From positions 1 to 64,000 of the forward strand of contig JAMXDE010000067.1 in assembly GCA_026770025.1 (NCBI GenBank): a stretch of DNA of 64,000 nt, in the 5' to 3' direction. Below the pieces are notes generated by a model. That model saw nothing but the letters and a program-made list of their open reading frames with translations. It made no database searches and had not been told where the DNA came from. The position numbers and the translations under genes were made by a program. Shown here one piece after another: positions 33,959 through 46,024 of this stretch (position 1 is the first letter of the stretch; every line of letters begins with the position of its first letter). This DNA is from Craspedostauros australis. Its lineage: Eukaryota; Bacillariophyta; Bacillariophyceae; Mastogloiales; Achnanthaceae.

Positions 33959-34580
33959 TATTAGCGCACGCTAAATCTCTAACAATAGCGACACCCGTCG
34001 ACCAATCAGAAATCTCCACTTTTCTTACCTTTTCCGTTCCGAACGGAAATTTTGGTCGAAAATCCGTTGTGTCAGATTTGTGTCGCATTTCGCGTCGCAA
34101 GAATCGTTTTCCCTCAATCACAGATCCAAAAATGTCGTGGAAATAGATTTCTTGCCAAGATGAGCCAATCTGCCCAATCAGGACAGACTTGGATCTTGGG
34201 TGTGACACGTGCGAATCTTGCCCTGACCTTCTCAAGTGAATACGATCAATCGTGTGATCGTACTACTAGCAACATCGTGAGAAGACGTAATTTACAACAC
34301 GGGCTATCGCGGTGTTTTGTTCATTGACTTTTGCACCTCATCTTCATGCAGTAACACGCACATTTGTCGTGTTGTCTCCGTGTTATTTTTACTTGCAATT
34401 GCATGAGATCATGTCATGCCTCTCTCATGCTCACAGTTCTCAAGAATCCATCTTGTGAGCTCGCCCGCATTCATACTACCATACGAATAATACTCAATAA
34501 CAACACTCATCCTCACCCCAACAACGATCTGATCACTCTACGTTTCGGTGCGGAATCCCATCCCTGATTTCGTTCTAACA
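33959..34580 (+). repeat. 3' LTR of Copia C
   Basis: 622 bp, the same length and ends as the 5' LTR, followed by the GTGCA target duplication. Confidence 0.93.
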
Positions 34581-34585
34581 GTGCA

Positions 34586-35044
34586 GACGGATTGATTCTT
34601 CATTACTATGGGCCCATCCTGGGCGCCCGCCATGACATGCACATGCTGCGTGAGAGTGAAGTCGAGGATCGCTTGCACCAATTGATGCTGTTGCCTGGTC
34701 ACGATCTGCTGTATCGTTTGTATGGCCATCCAGCGTACCAAACGAAGGCATACATCCTTGGTGCATTTTGCAACACCGCTCAGGGTTCTTCTGAAGCTCT
34801 GTGCAACAAGGACATGTCTAGTGCATGAATCTGTGTTGAGTGGGAGTTCATGGAGATTGGCAGGAACTTCCCATTGCTGTGGGTGAAGAATCAGCTCAAG
34901 ATGTATTGGAATCTGCTCACCCACATGCAGTACATTGCGGCATTTTTCACCAACCTTCGTCGCACACTCTATGGTAATGAGCAATCATTGCAATGCACAT
35001 GTGAAAAGCTGTCCATGGAGGAGTATATCAGCTTGATTCCATGA
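34586..35044 (+). pseudogene. PIF/Harbinger-like transposase, C-terminal part
   Basis: Continues the family alignment of 26602-27400 immediately after the target duplication at 34581-34585: DGLILHYYGPILGARHDMHML, then LYGHPAY where the family normally has GDPAY (second catalytic Asp replaced by His), then VEWEF containing the third acidic residue. A TGA stop at 34826-34828 lies in frame just before VEWEF, and the frame then stays open to 35044. I found no second, Myb-like Harbinger gene next to it. Confidence 0.85.
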
Positions 35045-35139
35045 TCCAATTGGCTGTCGTTCATTTCAATAATGTGCACTTTTGATAGTGCCATACATAA
35101 TCAACTGTTACTATGTCCTAGTTACATCGCGTTCGTGGC

Positions 35140-35475
35140 GCATGTGATGGTGTTGCAAATGATGGCGTCGCTGATGATATCGTCACAAATGATAGCGTCA
35201 CAAATGATAGCGTCGCAAATGATGGCATCACTGATGATGGCATTGCTGATGATGGAGTCACTGATGATGGCATCGCTGATGATGGCGTTGCTGATGATGG
35301 CGTCGCTGATAATAACGTTGCAAATGATGGAGTCGCTGATGATGGTGTTGCTGATGATGGCGTTGCAAATGATGGTGTCACTGATGATGGCGTTGCTGAT
35401 GATGGCGTTTCAAATGATGGAGTCGCTGATGAGGGCGTTGCAAATGATGGCGTTGCAAATTATGATGATGGTATG
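35140..35475 (+). repeat. 15-bp minisatellite (GATGATGGCGTTGCT)
   Basis: Imperfect units of 15 bp with consensus GATGATGGCGTTGCT or GCAAATGATGGCGTC. All registers are largely open: one reads as Met-rich, another as Asp-Gly-Val-Ala repeats, and the other strand as Thr-Pro-Ser repeats. None has a convincing start or neighbouring domain, so I treat it as a non-coding array near the right side of the Harbinger-like element. Confidence 0.85.
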
Positions 35476-36143
35476 CGAAGAGGGGCGCGCGTGTTTCAAT
35501 CCGCACTTGATCGGCGCAGGCTGTCATTTTGTGTTGCAACGGGGATGAGGATGATTACATGGATAGCAAAGGACAGAGGATTCCAGCTTCAAATCTGCAC
35601 AAAATTGTTGCATTCCGCCAGCCATCGATTGCACAAGCAGCCGATGTTGTGACGATGTTGATGGCAGTGGTGGCAATGGTGGTGGCCGTGACCATGGCCA
35701 TCAAGAGAATAAGTTGGCGTGTTGCGCGCGGATGATGCTGCTAATGACGATGGGGAGTACCATGGACTGGTTGGAGGAATGCGCGTGCCCTCCTCCGCGC
35801 ATCTTGGAAAGCATGAACCGGACGTTCACAGGCATGGCGGCGAGGATGATGAGGATGACGACGATGAATTAGAATTGCACACAAGCAGTTCGCGCCGCAG
35901 ATACCATCGTATGTGTGCACGAAGGATGCGATTGGATGTTCAGGCTGAACATGGGCAGAGAAGACGTCGCAACCGGCTTGTTGTTGTTTTGTTTGTTTTC
36001 GCGCCATCTGCCCGCGATTTTGTGGCAGCCGTACCAACAGACGCAACGAAGGACGCGCGGAGAAACACGATCCTTTCGACCACGAAAATTGGGTCGAACC
36101 GTTCGCATCGACGCTAATCTAAAAAAGAAACAAGGCAAACTCA
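35476..36143. other. Spacer before Copia B, no gene supported
   Basis: A frame of about 130 codons (35719-36117, plus) is rich in Asp, Glu and Arg and has no recognisable domain. The region is not related to Copia D, which lies on the far side of copy B, so the two flanks of B do not belong together. Confidence 0.5.
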
Positions 36144-36936
36144 TGTCGAGATGTACATGTGAGTATATGTCAAGATGTACGTGTATATGTGCATCGTTCA
36201 CCCGCTATTCTCTCATACGCACTTGGACGGTATAACTATACTCGTGTCGATAGTATACTGTGATTCGTCAGAATTACAGGGGAAATGGAACACACGAAAA
36301 GGGGCAAGATTTCTGGAAGAAATTTGCAAATAACGATTTCTGAGAGAATCAGAAGATCGTCCGTCCATGCATCAATGGTACCAAGAGAATCTCGAGGTAC
36401 TTCCCAACTAAACCTCAGATGACGATATCATCTGACAGACTACTGCATCACCAATGGAACGTGACATCTGGAGAGCAGAAGGACGCCTACTGACGTCGAC
36501 AGGATGTCAACATGTCACCACGTCGACAGCTGTCTCCAAGTCAGAGCAGGAGGCGAAGATACGATGACCCATGAAGATCATGGATACTGAAGGTGAACTT
36601 CAAATGGTAAGTACTCATGGAGTAGAAGCCAGTACTGAATGAACGGAGTGTCGGATGCGGAGCACGCATCGAACACGGAGTATCGTGTAGCATGAACACA
36701 CGATGGTGAGAGAGAGAGAGAGAGAATACAGAGAGGAGCGAGAGAGGATCTCGCGTACCGACTCATAGTCGGAGACCGAATCTACGAAACAGATTGAAGC
36801 GCCGAGAGCATCGGGCAAGAGAACGAACGGACACCGAGAGTATCGGAGTGCCAACGTAATGAAATAGCAAACAGACGACTATCAACCAACACCATCTTCC
36901 ACGATCGTAAGTTACCGTGAGCGGAACTTGCCAACA
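36144..36936 (+). repeat. 5' LTR of Copia B
   Basis: 793 bp, starting TGTCGAGATG and ending GCCAACA. Very close to the LTRs of copy A. Confidence 0.93.
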
Positions 36937-37018
36937 CGTTTATAAACGATAGATCAGGGCGAGCCCGCGAATCGTATCGTGCGAGGAAGACGAACATCAT
37001 TCAAGAGCAGCAGGCTGA

Positions 37019-40000
37019 ATGAGCGAGGAAGAGGAATTGAAAGAGATCCCTCTGTCCAATCCGACTATCAAGAGAGAAGAAGGTGCGAGTGAGACTCCAC
37101 CACGACAAGAGAAGGAAGCAGCCGCGGCTACTGTCCTATCAGGCGCAGACGCAAGCGCGATCGACGAGACCAAAGAAGAACGGTCTGCAAGACTACATCG
37201 TAAGGAGAAGAGCATTCTCGAGGCGATCAAGCAAGAGGAGACTGGTGTGACGAAGAGCATTCGCACAGCCAAACAGGGTGGGAAAAGTGAGACACCACCA
37301 GGAGGAGAATTTGTGAGCAAATCAATCCTCGCGAAACAACAAGCAAAAATCGAAAAAGTGACAACACAGAAACAGACGGAAATCAAGGGCGCGAGCGCAC
37401 CAACAACGAAACAACGAATCAACATGGCGACATCAGCCAACGTGAACAAGCGACGCATCAAGGCGCCAATGTTCTGCGGTGAACAGGAAGACTACAGCGC
37501 ATGGGAGTCCCAAGCGAAGGCATACGCTCGTGCACAGAAGACGAGAGACGTGATGTTGGGCAACACCAAGGTGCCAACAGTGAGAGAGATCGCGGCAGCC
37601 ACCGATGAAGACAAGGAAGCGATGGAGGAGATCTACGAGCTGGGATGCGACTGCTTCAGCGATCTGATCCTCATGATGGATGCAGAGAAAGGAAAAGGCA
37701 AGCAGGCCATCCAGTACATCAACCAATGCATCTCCGACGACTACCCTGAAGGAGACGCACACGCAGCGTGGAACGTTCTCGCGGAGAAGTTCCGACCATC
37801 CGATGCGGTGACGAAGATCAAACTCAAGCGCCAATTCAACAACGAAAAGATGAAGAGAGACACGGATCCCGACATCTACATCACGTAACTCGAGGGTCTA
37901 CGATCGCGTCTCCACGATGTCAAGTATGAGATCACGGACGAGGAAATGATCATGCAAATCCTCAGCACGGTGAGCAACGAATACAGAACTCACATCGTGA
38001 ACTTCCAACACCAACTCACGTTCAATCCGGAACTGGTTACCATCAACACGATCAGAGGAGTACTCCGCACTGCATACGCCACTCACAGAGGAGGCAAAGC
38101 ATACGTCGACGACTTCCAAGACAGTAACACGAAGAGCAACGACACCGGCTTCACAAGCACCGGTAACTTCAAGGGTACTTGTCACAACTGTGGCGTGTAT
38201 GGCCATAGATCCGCCGATTGCCCAGAACGCAAGAAATCGAATAACAAGAAAAACAACAACAACAACAACAACAACAAGATGAACGGAAAGCGTAACAACA
38301 ACCGCAACAAGGGAAGCGGCTTCAACGGGAAGTGCAACTACTGTGGCATCTTCGGACACCGCGAGGCGGAGTGCCGAAAGAAGAAGTTCAACGAGAAGAA
38401 GAAGGCCGACGAGCAGGCCAACACAGCAACACAAGGACACGACAAGAGCGGGCACGAGATGGTACTCTCAGCAAATGACATGCCGCTCTGCATGTTGGTG
38501 TCCGACGACTACATCGAAGACTCCTTCTTCGATAACTTCGAATACGTCGGGAGTGACGACGAAGTGGTGGACGATGAGATCGTCCCGGAGTGGCTCAACG
38601 AGGAGCCAATCATCCACAAGGTGGATCCAAGACGCGAAGTGAGCTACAAATGCTGCTTCAACGTGCACGACCTGATCGGTCCATACGGCGACGGAGCCGA
38701 GATGGGCAACGAGGCCGACGATAGCGACATCGAAGAGGCCATGAGCGAAGAGGCCGACGACGAGATCAACGACAATGATAGAGGCCAAGACGAAACGAAC
38801 AGCGACGGCAGCTTCGACGACGAGATAGCTGCGGCAGCAGTGGAGTAGCTCCACGAGCTGAGCACCAAGCACAAGGACAAGGTCAACAAGGACACCTGGC
38901 TTGCCGACAGCGGAGCTTCGTGTCACATCGTCAACTCAGACGCCGCTCTCTTCAACGTGCGGCACATCAAGTCCTTCGTCCAAGTGGGAGACAGCACGAA
39001 GCTGGACTCTCCCAAAATGGGATTCATTCGCTTGAAGGTCAAGCAACGAGACAACACTGGCCACATCATCCGGCTCGATGATGTGAAGTACACACCGAAA
39101 ATGGCGATGAACCTTTTCTCCACGAACAAGGCTCTGTACAACGGTTACAAGCTTGGTAACAACGGCATTCTGATGGACATCATCAACGGATCCGGAATGA
39201 AGATCGTGTTCGATCGAGTCTTCCCCACATCCAACGGGTTCATCACGGGAGTGCAGATGCATCCCATCATGCCAACAGACGACGACAAGGCTTGCACAGC
39301 CATCATCAAGAATCCATCCAAGGAGATCAGCGCAGTGAACTTGCATCGCATGCTCGGCCATGCGCCACTTGAGACCATGAAGCGGACAGCCGCCCAGTAT
39401 GGATGGAAGATCATTGGCGAGATGCCGGTATGTCGCGACTGCGCGGTCGCGAACGCAAGAGTGAAGAATATTCCGAAGGCAACCATTCCGAGAGCAACTC
39501 GCCGTGGCGAACGACTCTTCATTGACATTAGTTACACTAAACACATAAGCTTCGGAGATAAACGCTACTGGACCCTGATTGTGGACGACTGCACGGATCA
39601 CTGCTGGAGTTTCTTTCTCAAGAACAAAAGTGATCAACCAGGATACATCAAACGGTTCGTTCAAACGATCAAGTCACAGACTGGTGACCAACAGATCATC
39701 TTCCGAGGTGACAACAGCGGAGAGAACAAATCCACGCAGGACATTCTCATCGATGCAGGACTCAACGTGAAATTCGAATTCACGGCATCGAACACGCCGC
39801 AACAGAACAGTAGAGTAGAACGCAAGTTCGCGTACCTCTACACCAAGATCCGCTCCATGCTCAATGGAGCACAACTCGACGAAGAATATAGGCATGGCCT
39901 GTGGGCAGCAGCCGCTAGCACTGCCACCGCCATCGCCAACATCACCGTAGCGAAGAACCAGAAGGAGTCGCCGTACCGCCAGTTCTTCGGAAATGATCCA

Positions 40001-42571
40001 CCATACGCGGATGCACTCCGCGCATTTGGAGAGGTGGGTGTTGTGAAGACTACCTACGGCGGGATCACCGCCAAGCTCAAGAACAGAGGAGAAGAGATGG
40101 TGTTCATTGGATATGCACACCAACATGCATCAGGGGTCTACAACATGTACAGACCATCGACCAAGTCACTGATCTGCTCACGCGATATCAAGTGGCTCAA
40201 CCAATCGTACGGACAGTTCCGTGGCTGGGAACCAGCACCGAACATATCCAATGAAACAGGAACAACGGACGCAGACGGCTTCACAACCATTGGACGGAAG
40301 GGAGCAACGCCAAGGACGGCAGCGCGTCAGACACCGGAAGCGAAGAGAGTATCTTTCGCTGACAACAACCGGTACTACATCCTATCGGACAGCAACGATG
40401 AGGATGATGAGGATGACGGAGTAGTGACTCAACTAATCCATAACGACGAGGAAGATCGGAGCGAATCCAATCATGAGGATGACGAGATCCTACCATCCGG
40501 CGACGAAGCCGATGATGACACAGGCATCACCCCTCCGAATACACCAGCGAGGTCTACACATGACACACTATCCAGACCTCCACCGAGCAAACCAAGCAAG
40601 CGTGACATAGCTAGAAAGGAGAGGATCCGACGTCACAAAGCACAAGGCAGGAAGGGAGAAGCTAATCCCAAGTCAACTGCAGGGAAGAGTATTCCCAGAG
40701 CTCTGCGTGAGCTTGCAGACTTCAACGAACGAGGTCGAAAGGAAGAAGGCTATGAGAGCGAACCATCATCCGATGAGGCGAGCGACGAACTCAGCGACGA
40801 GATGATCGATGATTCCAACAACGAAACTACAGATGATGAAGAAATCATGGATGAAGGAGAGATCGAGATCACTCACCATAGTACAACAGGATTGTACAGG
40901 ATGAATGCAATCATCACCGAGAGACCAGCGATCGATATCGGATTATCGATGCAGGACGAGAACAAGGAACCAGAGAAGCACATCGAACCTACAACGTTCG
41001 ACGGAGCCTTCAATCACCCAGATCCCATCCATCGAAAGGGATATCGAGCAGCCATCAAGAAGGAGTTCGACTCCATGGATACACGCAAAGTATTCAGCAA
41101 GATCAAACGAGACGCCATCCCACGCGGCCGCAGATGCTGCAAATGCAAATGGGTCTTCAAGCTGAAGCGTGACGGCACACATCGAGCGCGGCTCGTTGCA
41201 TGTGGCTATTCACAAGTCGCAGGAGTAGACTTTCAAGAGCATTACTCACCCGTCATCCATGACGTGACCTATCGGGTCATGATGGTGATCATGCTGATCA
41301 AGAAGATGGACTGCGCACTCGTCGATGTCGTAACGGCATTCCTACATGGAGACCTCGACGAGGAGATCTACATGAACTGTCCCAACGGGATGGATCATCA
41401 ACCAGACGAAGCCCTGACCCTACACAAGCCAATCTACGGACTTGTGCAGAGCGCCAGGCAATGGTTCAAGATGTTGGTATCAACCCTCAAGAATATCAAC
41501 TTCGAACAGAGCGCAGCAGACCCATGCCTGTTCTACAGGAAGACGAACGAAGGAAGCATGATCGTGGCCATCTACATGGACGATTGCTTCTGTTGCGGAG
41601 ACTCCAAGGCACTGGAGACATTCCTGAAGGACATCCAAGGCAGCAAATTCAAGGTGACAATCGAGCGCGGACTCGGAGACTACCTCAGCTGCAACATCGA
41701 ACTGAACCATGACAAGACTAGAGCGACATTGCGTCAACCACACCTCATCCGACACCTCATCGAAGAGTTTGGAACCAAGGTTGAGAAGATGCAACGCTAT
41801 GGGACACCGGGAACCCCGGGTCAAATCATCGTACGACCATCCGAAGATAACGGACTGCAGAAGGTCAGACCGGAAGAACATGCCGAATACCGCCGAGGCG
41901 TCGGTATGTTACTCTTCCTCATCAAGCACTCGCGATCAGACATCGCGAACCCTGTGAGGGAACTCTCCAAGGTATTGATTGGGCCCACCAAGGCCGCAAT
42001 GAAGGAGATGTATCGGATCATCAAGTATGTGATCGATACAAAGGACTATGGATTGAAGATCCATCCAGCGCGTCCAGACGACGACGGCTGGGACATGGAG
42101 CTCTTCTGCAATAGCGAATATGCAGGAGACAAGAACACGAGAATCAGCGTAGGAGGGTTCATCCTATACCTGTGCAAGGTACCAATCCTTTGGCAATCCA
42201 AGGCACAGAAGGCCGTCACACTCAGCTCATCCAAAGTAGAATACGTTGCCCTTTCCAAAGCGGCAAAGGAAATCTTCTTCGTCATGCAGCTACTCGAAAG
42301 TGTGAGCGTCCCAGTGAAGACACCGATCAAGGTCCGTGTGGACAACATCAGAGCGATCTTCATCGCCAAGAACCCATCAACATCCCAACAATCGCGGCAC
42401 ATCGACGTGCGCCATCACTACGTGAGGAATATGGTAATCAACAAAACCATCGAAATCATTTTCGTCAAATCCGAGCAGAACACAAGCGACGGATTCACCA
42501 AGAACATCAAGGCCGACTTGCAACGTGAACACGAGAAGTCGTACCTTGACACATCGAGAACATTCGAATGA
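37019..42571 (+). pseudogene. Copia B gag-pol region (fossil)
   Basis: Same parts and order as copy A: gag with two CCHC knuckles, acidic linker, protease, integrase, second acidic linker, reverse transcriptase, RNase H, ending in the same TFE-stop shortly before the 3' LTR. Broken in about two places; not a working gene. Confidence 0.92.
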
Positions 42572-42591
42572 CCGAATGCACACAGGAAGGG

Positions 42592-42926
42592 TGTCGAGAT
42601 GTACATGTGAGTATATGTCGAGATGTACGTGTATATGTGCATCGTTCACCCGCTATTCTCTCATACGCACTTGGACGGTATAACTACACTCGTGTCGATA
42701 GTATGCTGTGATTCGTCAGAATTACAGGGGAAATGGAACACACGAAAAGGGGCAAGATTTCTGGAGGAAATTTGCAAATAACGATTTCTGAGAGAATTGG
42801 AAGATCGTCCATCCATCCATCAATGGTACCAAGCGAATCTCGAGGTACTTCCCAACTAAACCTCAGATGACAATATCATCTGACAGACTGCTGCATCACC
42901 AATGGAACATGACATCTGGAGAGCAG
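42592..42926 (+). repeat. 3' LTR of Copia B, first part
   Basis: First 335 bp of the LTR, ending GAGAGCAG; the CAG at 42924-42926 is the left copy of the target duplication of element 2. The LTR resumes at 48481. Confidence 0.93.
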
Positions 42927-43072
42927 GGACACTCGGCAGAAAGTCGGGATTCCATTCAACCTATCATACGTTAAGTAATTTAGTATCATGACATTATCCT
43001 TCAGTCATTAAAAGTTGCTGCGTTTGGCGTCAATTACTCCCTTTACAAAACCTTGAGTCGCAACAGAGAAAC

Positions 43073-43212
43073 TCCCGACATTCCCGACAAAGCACCCGAC
43101 ATTCCCGACAACGCACCCGACATTCCCGACAAAGCACCCGACATTCCCGACAAGACACCCGACATTCCCGACAAAGCGCCCGACATTCCCGACATTCCCG
43201 ACATTACCGACA
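43073..43212 (+). repeat. Left subterminal 21-bp tandem array of element 2
   Basis: Units of CATTCCCGACAAAGCACCCGA with variants AACGC and AAGAC at the middle, in exact 21-bp register, then short CATTCCCGA units. Begins 146 bp from the left end. The frame that reads IPDKAPD repeats runs on into a microsatellite and is not convincing as a protein. Confidence 0.93.
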
Positions 43213-43502
43213 AAACGCTCAATACTCGTCACAAGGCAGTCGGCGTGTTTGAGTACCTTTGCCCATCTGCTCGTGCTCGCTTGTTGGATAACGTTGATAG
43301 AGTGTGTCCCAGTGCGATCCATCAGTTGTACCCAGAACACACACCAGACACCACTCAAAGCGCTGAGGCTATTTGGATCGTTACAGTGCGTTCATTGGTT
43401 CTACCGTGGGGATTCGGACAATCAAGGGACAACCTTTTCCATTTGATGACACAACAACACCCCATTTCGCCTCGTGCCATTTTGCCTCACATCATTTCGC
43501 CT

Positions 43503-43592
43503 CACATCACATCACATCACATCACACCACACCACACCACACCACACCACACCACACCACACCACACCACATCACACAACATCACACAACAT
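43503..43592 (+). repeat. Pentanucleotide microsatellite (CACAT/CACAC)
   Basis: Runs of ACATC and ACACC units, within element 2 and about 100 bp beyond the stop of the 174-residue ORF. Confidence 0.9.
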
Positions 43593-43694
43593 CGCACGAA
43601 AAAAGACAACTTATTGAGCCTGTTCTTTGTTTTGCTGATTGGTATTGAACTATAATAGGTTAATCTGGAGAGTGTTGCTTGATGGTCATTCGAC

Positions 43695-44219
43695 TCACTT
43701 GGAGCTCTTCTTCTTCGATGCTTGTTGGATCGCGAGGTAATGAATAAACTTCTGATGGCGGACCTCCTGATAAATTCGATGGCGAAACACGTCCTTGTTA
43801 AACTGCATGTACTCCTTGCGTGTCTTTTGGAACTCGGAAGGTGGCAGTTGAGTGTGTCGGTTGTTCTTGACATCATCAGCAAGCAGTGCCTTTGCCTCAG
43901 ACATGTCGAATACTGGCTGTCCCATGTTGTTGGTTGATGCTCTTGGATGCATTGCACGATCACGTTCAAGCGCTCTGCGTTCCAAGCACGATCTTACATG
44001 CCGCTCGCTGGCTTTCTTCTTGTAGTCATTGTATCGTGCTTTGAATTGACCAAACACCACACCAGCAAATTCAGGCGTGTCGCGATAGACCTCGAATGCA
44101 ACCTCAGCAGGATACTCTTTGTTGTACAATACTCCACCGGGTTCCAAATCCTCCATTAGGATTGCCCGCGCTGGGCTCTTCCTCCAATCGATCCAACCAG
44201 GTTGAGTTGACTTTGGCAT
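43695..44219 (-). CDS. Element 2 accessory ORF, 174 residues, unknown function
   Basis: Starts at ATG 44219 in the favourable context ACAATGC. Charged, helical-looking protein without Cys-based motifs or signal peptide: an N-terminal WRKSPARAILMEDLEPGG segment, a central FGQFKARYNDYKKKASERH and a C-terminal FRHRIYQEVRHQKFIHYL followed by KKKSSK. I recall WxxSxAR...QFKARL-type proteins recurring next to DNA transposase genes in marine invertebrates and algae, but I cannot name the family or check this. Head to head with the 404-residue ORF (about 455 bp apart), so a shared promoter is possible. DNA binding is a guess from the charge. Confidence 0.65.
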   Translation of the reverse strand: MPKSTQPGWIDWRKSPARAILMEDLEPGGVLYNKEYPAEVAFEVYRDTPEFAGVVFGQFKARYNDYKKKASERHVRSCLERRALERDRAMHPRASTNNMGQPVFDMSEAKALLADDVKNNRHTQLPPSEFQKTRKEYMQFNKDVFRHRIYQEVRHQKFIHYLAIQQASKKKSSK

Positions 44220-44675
44220 TGTTGGATTTATGACTCATTTGCAGTGGTCCAGACAGGAGGATGTGAGTGGGGCAGATTCGAGCTCTTGTTTCAATCAGCA
44301 TTGTGTGGAAACCTCGTCCTGTTCTTCTACTGTTGAACAGAGTGTAGAATACGAAACGCGAGCTATCGATGCATGGGGGGCAATCACCATGACGTCCATC
44401 ATGAACCACGAAGTTTCTTGAATTGTCATTGTCCATAGTGCCGATCCAATGCTATGTGGTTTGTTGTTGTCTTGTCTATGTAAGAAAGTTCTATGGAGCA
44501 ATGCTGAGGCGGGTCTTGAAGCAATGCTATGTCGTAGCTTTTGCGAAAGCAATGACGATGTCACGGAGGTGATGAGCGTCAACTTTGACATGCATCTAGG
44601 CTGCAGCTCGACCATTTTGCAACTAGACATCGCACAAATTGCATGTTGCATCTAGTAATACATGTAGCGCCAAAC

Positions 44676-45890
44676 ATGACACTCCCTGTTGTCGAAGATG
44701 CTGTGCTCAAACTTTTGCTTCAGGAGATCCAGAACTCCCCGATCCCTCTCAACCTGATCAACCTACGAGAAGTTTGCAACTCCAACCCAACCGTGTACGG
44801 GCTGTCTGGGACAATCAAGCGCAGAGCAGTTCAGAAACGCTTCTCCGACATCCAGAGGCTCACACCGAAAGGATACGAAAAGCTGTTGGCAAGGCTTGGA
44901 ATTGATCCGACCAGCAAGACCAAGATCCACACTCCGGTGACAGCGACTACTGCAACACCAGCGACAACCTCCTCAGCCGCTACCGCCACCTCTGTTGCCG
45001 CCGCTGCTGCCATCATACAAAACACAGACGAAGACGACCTCACCTCCGCATTTAGCCGTCTACGGGTAACTTCGCCACCATCCACAAGGGCGACTCCCAG
45101 CTTCTCTCGCCCCCAACAATCTTGCGACAATTCTCTTCAATCACCTCTACTTCGCCCATACACTACAATGACCGCAAGAGCTCTGTTCACGCCACCTGAT
45201 GCTGTGGACACTGCCAGCATCTCCCCATCCGCGGCAAGTCTCGAATCGCTCGAAACGCTCGTCCAAGAGCAGCAAGGAACACGCAATCGCCCATTCATCA
45301 CGATGGTCAGTGTGGACCATCCTGAGCGCAACCGTGAGTTCAACGTGCAACACGTGTCTGGCATCAACCACAATGACCACACGTTGAACGCTTTCCATAT
45401 TTCCAAATCCATCCCGCCACCAGACTTCAATGAATGGAAAGCAACAATCCCAGCAACCGAAGCAGAGTTGGCAGGCCGTGTCATCCAAATTGAGGGCCCT
45501 TCTGTTGACTTCTGGACCCGTGATCGTGAACGGTACCACGAAGACCTGGAGTGCGGTGCCACCAAGCTCGCCCACCAGTCCACACAAGTCGCAATCGACG
45601 AAGCGCAGGGACGCAGCACTTGTTTCTATTGGTTGGTTTTTCCAGATGTTGTCCGTCTTGACAACACTGTGTTCTCCAACAACAACGCGACGCTCAAAGA
45701 AGACCACATCCCACTCGAAGCAGACGCGAACGAGTTCGGATTTGATGACGGCAGTGTGCTGACTGGGTTGATCATTTATTGGAGAATTGGTTTGGATGGT
45801 GGCGTTCGCAACACCAAGGACAAGACTAAAACGACCGCTGGTGGGCTCTTCAAGAAGAAGAAGAGCAAGAAGAAGAAGACGGGCGCTTGA
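44676..45890 (+). CDS. Element 2 accessory ORF, 404 residues, unknown function
   Basis: The frame is open from ATG 44643, but ATG 44676 has the better context (AACATGA) and starts the first ordered segment. Residues 1-85 (MTLPVVEDAVLKLL... to LARLGI) look like a small helical domain with FSDIQRLTPKGYEKLL. A low-complexity Thr/Ala/Ser stretch follows (about 86-190). Residues about 210-380 form a folded-looking domain with QHVSGINHNDHTLNAFHIS, DFWTRDRERYHEDLE and FYWLVFPDVVRLDN; the C terminus is a Lys-rich tail (KKKKSKKKKTGA), a likely nuclear signal. I do not recognise the family. Its place between the other element 2 genes makes it a transposon-encoded partner rather than a host gene. Confidence 0.7.
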   Translation: MTLPVVEDAVLKLLLQEIQNSPIPLNLINLREVCNSNPTVYGLSGTIKRRAVQKRFSDIQRLTPKGYEKLLARLGIDPTSKTKIHTPVTATTATPATTSSAATATSVAAAAAIIQNTDEDDLTSAFSRLRVTSPPSTRATPSFSRPQQSCDNSLQSPLLRPYTTMTARALFTPPDAVDTASISPSAASLESLETLVQEQQGTRNRPFITMVSVDHPERNREFNVQHVSGINHNDHTLNAFHISKSIPPPDFNEWKATIPATEAELAGRVIQIEGPSVDFWTRDRERYHEDLECGATKLAHQSTQVAIDEAQGRSTCFYWLVFPDVVRLDNTVFSNNNATLKEDHIPLEADANEFGFDDGSVLTGLIIYWRIGLDGGVRNTKDKTKTTAGGLFKKKKSKKKKTGA

Positions 45891-46024
45891 TTGCATTCTA
45901 TTTGTTGTGGTTAATTGATAATAAGACTAATTGAGGTTACTTGTGCCTTGTTGAGTGTTGCTGGTTGTCTTTCCATCTGTTTGTTGATTCGCAACGATCG
46001 CACAAGTTCGTTGTGTTCTCTGAT

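Larger units (their letters stand above)
27406..34580 (+). mobile_element. Copia element C, looks whole and young
   Basis: Complete Ty1/copia element of 7175 bp. Both LTRs are 622 bp and differ at only about six positions by eye (near 1%), so this is the youngest insertion that can be dated here. A GTGCA target duplication flanks it (27401-27405 and 34581-34585). The sequence GGGGAG directly before the 3' LTR is the polypurine tract. One uninterrupted coding frame; no breaks seen. It is inserted in the coding sequence of the Harbinger-like transposase. The family differs from A/B, D, F and G. Confidence 0.95.

Noticed and set aside
35072-35548. Met-rich 158-codon frame
   Set aside because: One of several open registers of a 15-bp minisatellite; no domain and no conserved ends.
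43053-43655. 200-codon plus-strand frame with IPDKAPD repeats at the left of element 2
   Set aside because: It consists of the 21-bp array, unrelated sequence and a pentanucleotide microsatellite. The right array of the element shows the unit does not need to be coding.
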